Of a stretch of 38,027 bases of DNA, positions 34,565 through 38,027 are shown one piece after another. The position numbers and the translations under genes were made by a program. The stretch lies in contig JAUNSP010000005.1 of assembly GCA_030539155.1 (NCBI GenBank), positions 1-38,027 of the forward strand, given 5' to 3'. Under the pieces are notes generated by a model, which saw nothing but the letters and a program-made list of their open reading frames with translations, made no database searches and was not told the origin of the DNA. The stretch is from Clostridia bacterium. GTDB lineage: Bacteria > Bacillota > Clostridia > TANB77 > CAG-508. Within the stretch, counting starts at the first letter, position 1; the number at the start of each line of letters is the position of its first letter.

Positions 34565-35392
34565 TTATTTCCTCCTTTTAACTATAAATTTATCTGATTT
34601 TTTATTTTTCTTTCTTGTCTTATATCCTAACGCTGGTTTACCCCAAGGTGTCATTGGTCCGGCGTGACCTATTGGAGCTCTACCTTCACCTCCACCATGA
34701 GGGTGATCTACTGGGTTCATAACAGAACCTCTTACTGTTGGTCTAATTCCCATATGTCTTTTTCTTCCGGCTTTACCAATTTTGATATTCTCATGATCTG
34801 CATTTCCTATTGTTCCAATTGTTGCTCTACATCTAGCTAAAATTAATCTCATTTCCCCTGAAGGTAATCTAACGTGTGCATATCTTCCTTCTTTAGCCAT
34901 TAATTGGGCATCTTGACCAGCAGCTCTAACTAATTTTCCACCTTGTCCTGGATTTAATTCGATATTGTGAATCATAGTACCTACTGGAATACTTTCAATT
35001 TTCATTGTATTTCCTACTCTGATATCTACTTTATCTCCTGATATTACTTTACTTCCATCTGTTAATCCTTGTGGAGCTAATATATAAGATTTTGTTCCAT
35101 CTTCATATTCAATTAGCGCTATGTTTGCACTTCTATTTGGATCATATTCAATACCAATTACTGTTGCATACATATTATCTTTATTTCTTTTAAAATCAAT
35201 AATTCTATATTTTTGTCTATTTCCACCACCTTGATGTCTAACAGTTATTCTACCATAAGAATTTCTTCCTGCATTTTCTTTCTTTTTAGCAAGTAAAGAT
35301 TTTTCAGGAGTTTTTTTAGTAATCTCTTCGAAAGTAGAACATGTCATATTTCTTAATGACGGTGTTGTTGGATTATAATGTTTAATTCCCAT
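34565..35392 (-). CDS. rplB: 50S ribosomal protein L2
   Basis: 275 aa from ATG 35392. [17 protein letters not shown] start, [19 protein letters not shown], and [15 protein letters not shown] with the conserved His near the peptidyl transferase centre. An in-frame ATG three codons upstream lies 1-2 nt from GGAG, too close; this ATG is 9 nt from it and matches the family start. Confidence 0.97.
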   Translation of the reverse strand: MGIKHYNPTTPSLRNMTCSTFEEITKKTPEKSLLAKKKENAGRNSYGRITVRHQGGGNRQKYRIIDFKRNKDNMYATVIGIEYDPNRSANIALIEYEDGTKSYILAPQGLTDGSKVISGDKVDIRVGNTMKIESIPVGTMIHNIELNPGQGGKLVRAAGQDAQLMAKEGRYAHVRLPSGEMRLILARCRATIGTIGNADHENIKIGKAGRKRHMGIRPTVRGSVMNPVDHPHGGGEGRAPIGHAGPMTPWGKPALGYKTRKKNKKSDKFIVKRRK

Positions 35393-35451
35393 TTTTTTCA
35401 TTCTCCTTTAATTTGTATTTCGAGGTTTTATTATCCTAGTCCTCTCCTAGA

Positions 35452-35520
35452 TATTATTCTAGAAGTTAGAGATTAGAATTTAGAGTTTAGAACTCTATTT
35501 TCTACTTTCTATCTTCTAAT
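35452..35520. repeat. Family-2 heptamer fold-back repeat, rplB-rplW spacer (clearest period)
   Basis: Plus strand GTTAGAG ATTAGAA TTTAGAG TTTAGAA in tandem (35465-35492), followed by a pyrimidine segment whose complement is again a 7-nt series (ATTAGAA GATAGAA AGTAGAA). The two halves can pair into one long hairpin. Confidence 0.7.
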
Positions 35521-35865
35521 TTATGCATTAAATGATTCTATTTCTGATTTGTATTTTTTGTTTAATTTAACTTCTTTTCCGCCTTTTCCAATATATTTAA
35601 TATCTGATGCTTCTGTGTCTATTTTTACGATTGCTTTTTTCCAGTCAGAAGTTCTACCTTGCGTTCTACCTTGTTTCTTCATTTTTCCCCTAACTGATAT
35701 TGTATTAACTCTTAATACCTTAACTTCAAATAATTTTTCTACAGCATTAGCTATGTCTATTTTTGTTGCTTTTTTATTTACTCTAAAAGTATATTTACCC
35801 TCTGCTGTCTCCATAGTACTTTTTTCTGTAACTACTGGTGCTATTATAATGTCTTCTGGTTTCAC
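35521..35865 (-). CDS. rplW: 50S ribosomal protein L23 (GTG start)
   Basis: 114 aa. [28 protein letters not shown] and [25 protein letters not shown] (in sections). Docking site for trigger factor and SRP at the exit. The GTG touches the rplD stop with no spacer, and its ribosome site GGAGGTG is inside the rplD coding end. Confidence 0.96.
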   Translation of the reverse strand: MKPEDIIIAPVVTEKSTMETAEGKYTFRVNKKATKIDIANAVEKLFEVKVLRVNTISVRGKMKKQGRTQGRTSDWKKAIVKIDTEASDIKYIGKGGKEVKLNKKYKSEIESFNA

Positions 35866-36489
35866 TTAAGCATACACCTCCTCTAATTTTTTTACTGTAT
35901 CTAGTGTTATTATAAGATTTTTATATTTTAATAAATCATATACATTTATTGTATTTACTAAAGTTGTCTTTGTTCCTTCTATATTTCTACTAGACTTTTG
36001 AACATTTTCATTTTTTTCTGGTAATAATATTAAAGTCTTTCCTTCAACTTTTAAGTTAGTTAAAACTTTAACCATTTCTTGAGTTTTAATTGCTGGTATA
36101 TTTAACTCATCAATTACAATTAATTCATTTTCTAAAACTTTTGAACTTAGTAAAGATTTTATTGCTAATCTTTTTTCTTTTTTATTTACCGTATATTTAT
36201 ATGAACGAGGTTTTGGTCCTAGTGCTATACCACCTTTAACCCACTGTGATGCTCTAATACTTCCTTGTCTTGCTCTACCTGATCCTTTTTGTTTCCAAGG
36301 TTTTCTTCCTCCTCCTGAAACCTCACTTCTTGTTTTTGTACTTTGTGTTCCTTGTCTTTGATTTGCTAAGAAATTAACAAGTACACTATGTATTACTGCT
36401 TTATTTGGTTCTATTCCAAATATATCTTCTTTTAATTCTACTGAATTAACTTTATTTCCTTTTATGTTATATACATCTATTTTAGGCAT
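35866..36489 (-). CDS. rplD: 50S ribosomal protein L4
   Basis: 207 aa. RQGTQSTKTRSEVSGGGRKPWKQKGSGRARQGSIRASQW (in sections) is the tunnel loop and its flank, followed by the GGIALGPKPRSYKY block. In E. coli L4 represses its own S10 operon through the leader; whether that applies here is unknown. Confidence 0.97.
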   Translation of the reverse strand: MPKIDVYNIKGNKVNSVELKEDIFGIEPNKAVIHSVLVNFLANQRQGTQSTKTRSEVSGGGRKPWKQKGSGRARQGSIRASQWVKGGIALGPKPRSYKYTVNKKEKRLAIKSLLSSKVLENELIVIDELNIPAIKTQEMVKVLTNLKVEGKTLILLPEKNENVQKSSRNIEGTKTTLVNTINVYDLLKYKNLIITLDTVKKLEEVYA

Positions 36490-36507
36490 TTTGTCTTTCC
36501 CTCCTTC

Positions 36508-37137
36508 TTACGCTTTTACACTTGATTTTATTTTAAGTATTGCACCTTTAACACCTGGTACACTACCTTTTACTAATAGTATATTTTTATCCAAATCAAC
36601 CTTAACGACATCTAGATTTTGTATTGTTACTGTTGTAACACCCATATGTCCTGGTAATTTTTTACCTTTGAATACTCTACTTGGTGTTGAACAAGCACCC
36701 ATTGAACCTGGTCTTCTGTGATACATTGAACCATGTCCCATTGGACCTCTTGATTGTCCGTGTCTTTTAATAACACCTTGGAATCCTTTTCCTTTTGTTG
36801 TACCTTGAATATCAATTCTGTCTCCTTCTTGGAAAACATCTGCATTTAATTCATCTCCAACTTTAAAGTTCTTAATTTCATCTACTCTAAATTCCCTTAA
36901 ATATTTCTTTACTGCTAATTTTGATTTAGCAAAGTGTCCGTTTTGTGGTTTTGTAATTTTATTCTTTTTCATTTCTCCAAAACCTAATTGAATTGCATTA
37001 TATCCATCTGTCTCAACATTTTTAATTTGTGCTACAACACATGGACCAACTTCTATTACTGTTACTGGAATAACTTTCCCCTTTTCATCAAATATTTGTG
37101 TCATTCCTACCTTTTTACCTATTAATGCTTTTTTCAT
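36508..37137 (-). CDS. rplC: 50S ribosomal protein L3
   Basis: 209 aa. [20 protein letters not shown] start and the long finger with [22 protein letters not shown] and [26 protein letters not shown] (in sections). One of the first proteins in 50S assembly. TAGGAGG precedes the ATG. Confidence 0.97.
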   Translation of the reverse strand: MKKALIGKKVGMTQIFDEKGKVIPVTVIEVGPCVVAQIKNVETDGYNAIQLGFGEMKKNKITKPQNGHFAKSKLAVKKYLREFRVDEIKNFKVGDELNADVFQEGDRIDIQGTTKGKGFQGVIKRHGQSRGPMGHGSMYHRRPGSMGACSTPSRVFKGKKLPGHMGVTTVTIQNLDVVKVDLDKNILLVKGSVPGVKGAILKIKSSVKA

Positions 37138-37213
37138 TTTTTTAATTCCTCCTAACTATTGGCTAACTAATAATATTATTGTCAGCATGGTTTAATATTT
37201 TTTATTTTTTAAT

Positions 37214-37540
37214 TTACAATTTGATTTCGATATCAACACCGGCTGGTAGCTCAATTTTAGTTAAGCTTTCTACAGTTTTTTGTGTTGGATAAAGAATATC
37301 AATAACTCTCTTATGTGTTCTCATTTCGAATTGTTCTCTTGAATCTTTGTGTTTGTGAGGAGAACGTAAGATTGTTATAATCTCCTTTTGTGTTGGTAAT
37401 GGAATAGGACCTGAAACTTTAGCCCCTGTTCTTTTAGCAGTTTCTACTATCTTTTCAGCAGACTGTTCTAAAACTACGTGGTCATAAGCCTTTAATCTTA
37501 TTCTGATTTTTTCACTTGTTACTGTTTGGTTGTTTGCCAT
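37214..37540 (-). CDS. rpsJ: 30S ribosomal protein S10
   Basis: 108 aa, slightly longer than usual because of [10 protein letters not shown] at the N-terminus before [31 protein letters not shown] and HKRVIDI are diagnostic. First gene of the operon; AAGGAGGG lies 8 nt before the ATG. Preceded by a leader of about 360 nt. Confidence 0.97.
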   Translation of the reverse strand: MANNQTVTSEKIRIRLKAYDHVVLEQSAEKIVETAKRTGAKVSGPIPLPTQKEIITILRSPHKHKDSREQFEMRTHKRVIDILYPTQKTVESLTKIELPAGVDIEIKL

Positions 37541-37903
37541 AAAATTTCCCTCCTTCTTTGGACCTAAGCTTACATCAAAAAGTCTGTTAAAGTTTGAAAT
37601 ATCAAGTAATCTTTGAATTTGAAAATTCTTTATATTATAAATTCTTTTAATATTCCTTAAACCTGCCTTTTCGTTAATACCTGTCCATTTTTACTACATT
37701 GTAGCAGGAAAGTTTTAAATGCACCCTAGTGTTTTCAAATTTCACATTTTAAAACCCAAGTTCGTTGCATGATACGCTTGGGATAAGTGCTTTTTTCAAA
37801 ACTTACCGCCTGGTCTTTGCCATGACATACTCCATAGAAGTTCCCTCCAGCCCTATTTTTCAAGGGTGTAGCCACATTCTACTTCATCGCTACATTTACA
37901 TGC
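37541..37903 (-). promoter_or_regulatory. Structured S10-operon leader with uORF and hairpins
   Basis: About 363 nt from the predicted transcription start to rpsJ. In order on the minus strand: stem TGTAGC/GCTACA (37894-37867); a short stem CCCT/AGGG; the uORF (37835-37803); stem GGTAAGT/ACTTATC (37807-37782), which includes the uORF stop; stem CCCAAG/CTTGGG with inner CGT/ACG (37782-37755), followed by TTTTAAAA, terminator-like; and CCTGC/GCAGG pairs further down. This resembles an attenuator. I do not match it to a named leader family. Confidence 0.55.
37803..37835 (-). CDS. Candidate leader peptide MEYVMAKTRR in the S10 leader
   Basis: 10 codons plus TAA. GGAGGG (37848-37843) stands 7 nt before the ATG, a better ribosome site than many real genes here have. 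The peptide ends Lys-Thr-Arg-Arg, encoded with AGG and CGG, which should be rare in this AT-rich genome. The stop codon lies inside the base of the next hairpin, so a ribosome pausing or terminating here would alter the folding. No homology can be claimed for a peptide this short. Confidence 0.45.
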   Translation of the reverse strand: MEYVMAKTRR

Positions 37904-37909
37904 TCTCTC

Positions 37910-37938
37910 ATTATACAATATTTTGAATACTTTGTCAA
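37910..37938 (-). promoter_or_regulatory. Full-consensus sigma-A promoter of the S10 operon
   Basis: Minus strand TTGACA (37938-37933), 17-nt spacer, TATAAT (37915-37910). It drives rpsJ and probably the whole run to secY. Confidence 0.9.
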
Positions 37939-38027
37939 TCACTTTTTTCCATTTTTTCAAAAAAATGGTTGCAGGTTGAATCAAATAGTAAATGCACATT
38001 TTTTCTCTTTTCACCTCTATCCACGAT
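37939..38027. other. Upstream edge with terminator-like inverted repeat
   Basis: 89 nt with no coding frame that I can support. CCATTTTTT/AAAAAATGG (37949-37968) is a symmetric hairpin that could terminate a gene lying beyond the window edge. Confidence 0.45.

Noticed and set aside
28699-35520. CRISPR-like array in the ribosomal spacers
   Set aside because: Repeats are 7-nt and degenerate, there are no unique spacers of regular length, and no cas genes are present.
37541-37903. T-box riboswitch in the S10 leader
   Set aside because: AGGGTG occurs (near 37730) but the T-box core that follows it (GGNACC) and the stem I landmarks are absent.

Overview
The window is a low-GC (roughly 30 %) chromosomal segment from an endospore-forming Firmicute, most likely a Clostridia-type anaerobe. 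The evidence is the AT-rich codon use, sigma-A promoters and GGAGG ribosome sites, several unmistakable sporulation genes (spoIIGA-sigE, spoIVA, a 27-codon spoVM, a D,D-carboxypeptidase behind a sigma-E-type promoter), zinc-type ribosomal proteins S14 and L28, and a ferredoxin-thioredoxin-reductase-like mini-protein. There are no rRNA or tRNA genes, no CRISPR array, no phage and no transposase.

Layout. (1) 1-8535, minus strand: the end of the division/cell-wall cluster in the order murA - divIB - DUF881 (broken by a frameshift) - DUF881 - sbp - ftsA - ftsZ - spoIIGA - sigE, with sigE running off the left edge. (2) 8693-10080: three small genes, one FTR-like and two unrecognised, the last two fired from back-to-back promoters. 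(3) 10191-14754: uvrA (minus) and spoIVA (plus), divergent. (4) 14851-18057: a 1068-aa fused ABC-ATPase/FtsX permease. (5) 18416-19106: rpmB convergent with a 49-aa membrane protein and spoVM; these last two are the main genes missed by a length cut-off. (6) 19242-26165: a bactofilin-like membrane protein, an unknown coiled-coil protein, an acyl-CoA synthetase, a G5/SH3/glucosaminidase wall hydrolase and a DacB/DacF-type carboxypeptidase. (7) 26382-37540, minus strand: the S10-spc ribosomal operon from rpsJ to secY with its own consensus promoter and a leader of about 360 nt. It lacks rpmD (L30) and stops after secY.

Two families of unexplained intergenic repeats stand out. Family 1 sits directly behind the stop codons of uvrA, spoIVA, rpmB, dacB and the 278-aa gene, always in the orientation of that gene. 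A related sixth structure lies behind spoVM. It starts with AAAGAACAAAAGTGGCATG and ends with CCTATTATATAAAAA, with hairpins and a small GGGC/GCCC-T5 terminator inside the long copies. The short copies look like internal deletions. Family 2 is a degenerate 7-bp repeat (GTTAGAA/GTGAGAG type) that folds back on itself and fills at least six spacers of the ribosomal operon; one spacer carries a 94-bp-offset tandem duplication, and another copy supplies the stop codon of rpmC.

The S10 leader carries a second candidate system: a 10-codon upstream ORF ending in K-T-R-R with a well-placed Shine-Dalgarno, followed by two adjoining hairpins. The arrangement suggests attenuation of the whole ribosomal operon. 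Functionally the window joins division (FtsZ/FtsA/DivIB), wall synthesis and remodelling (MurA, glucosaminidase, carboxypeptidase), the switch to sporulation (SpoIIGA-SigE) and coat-base assembly (SpoIVA-SpoVM).
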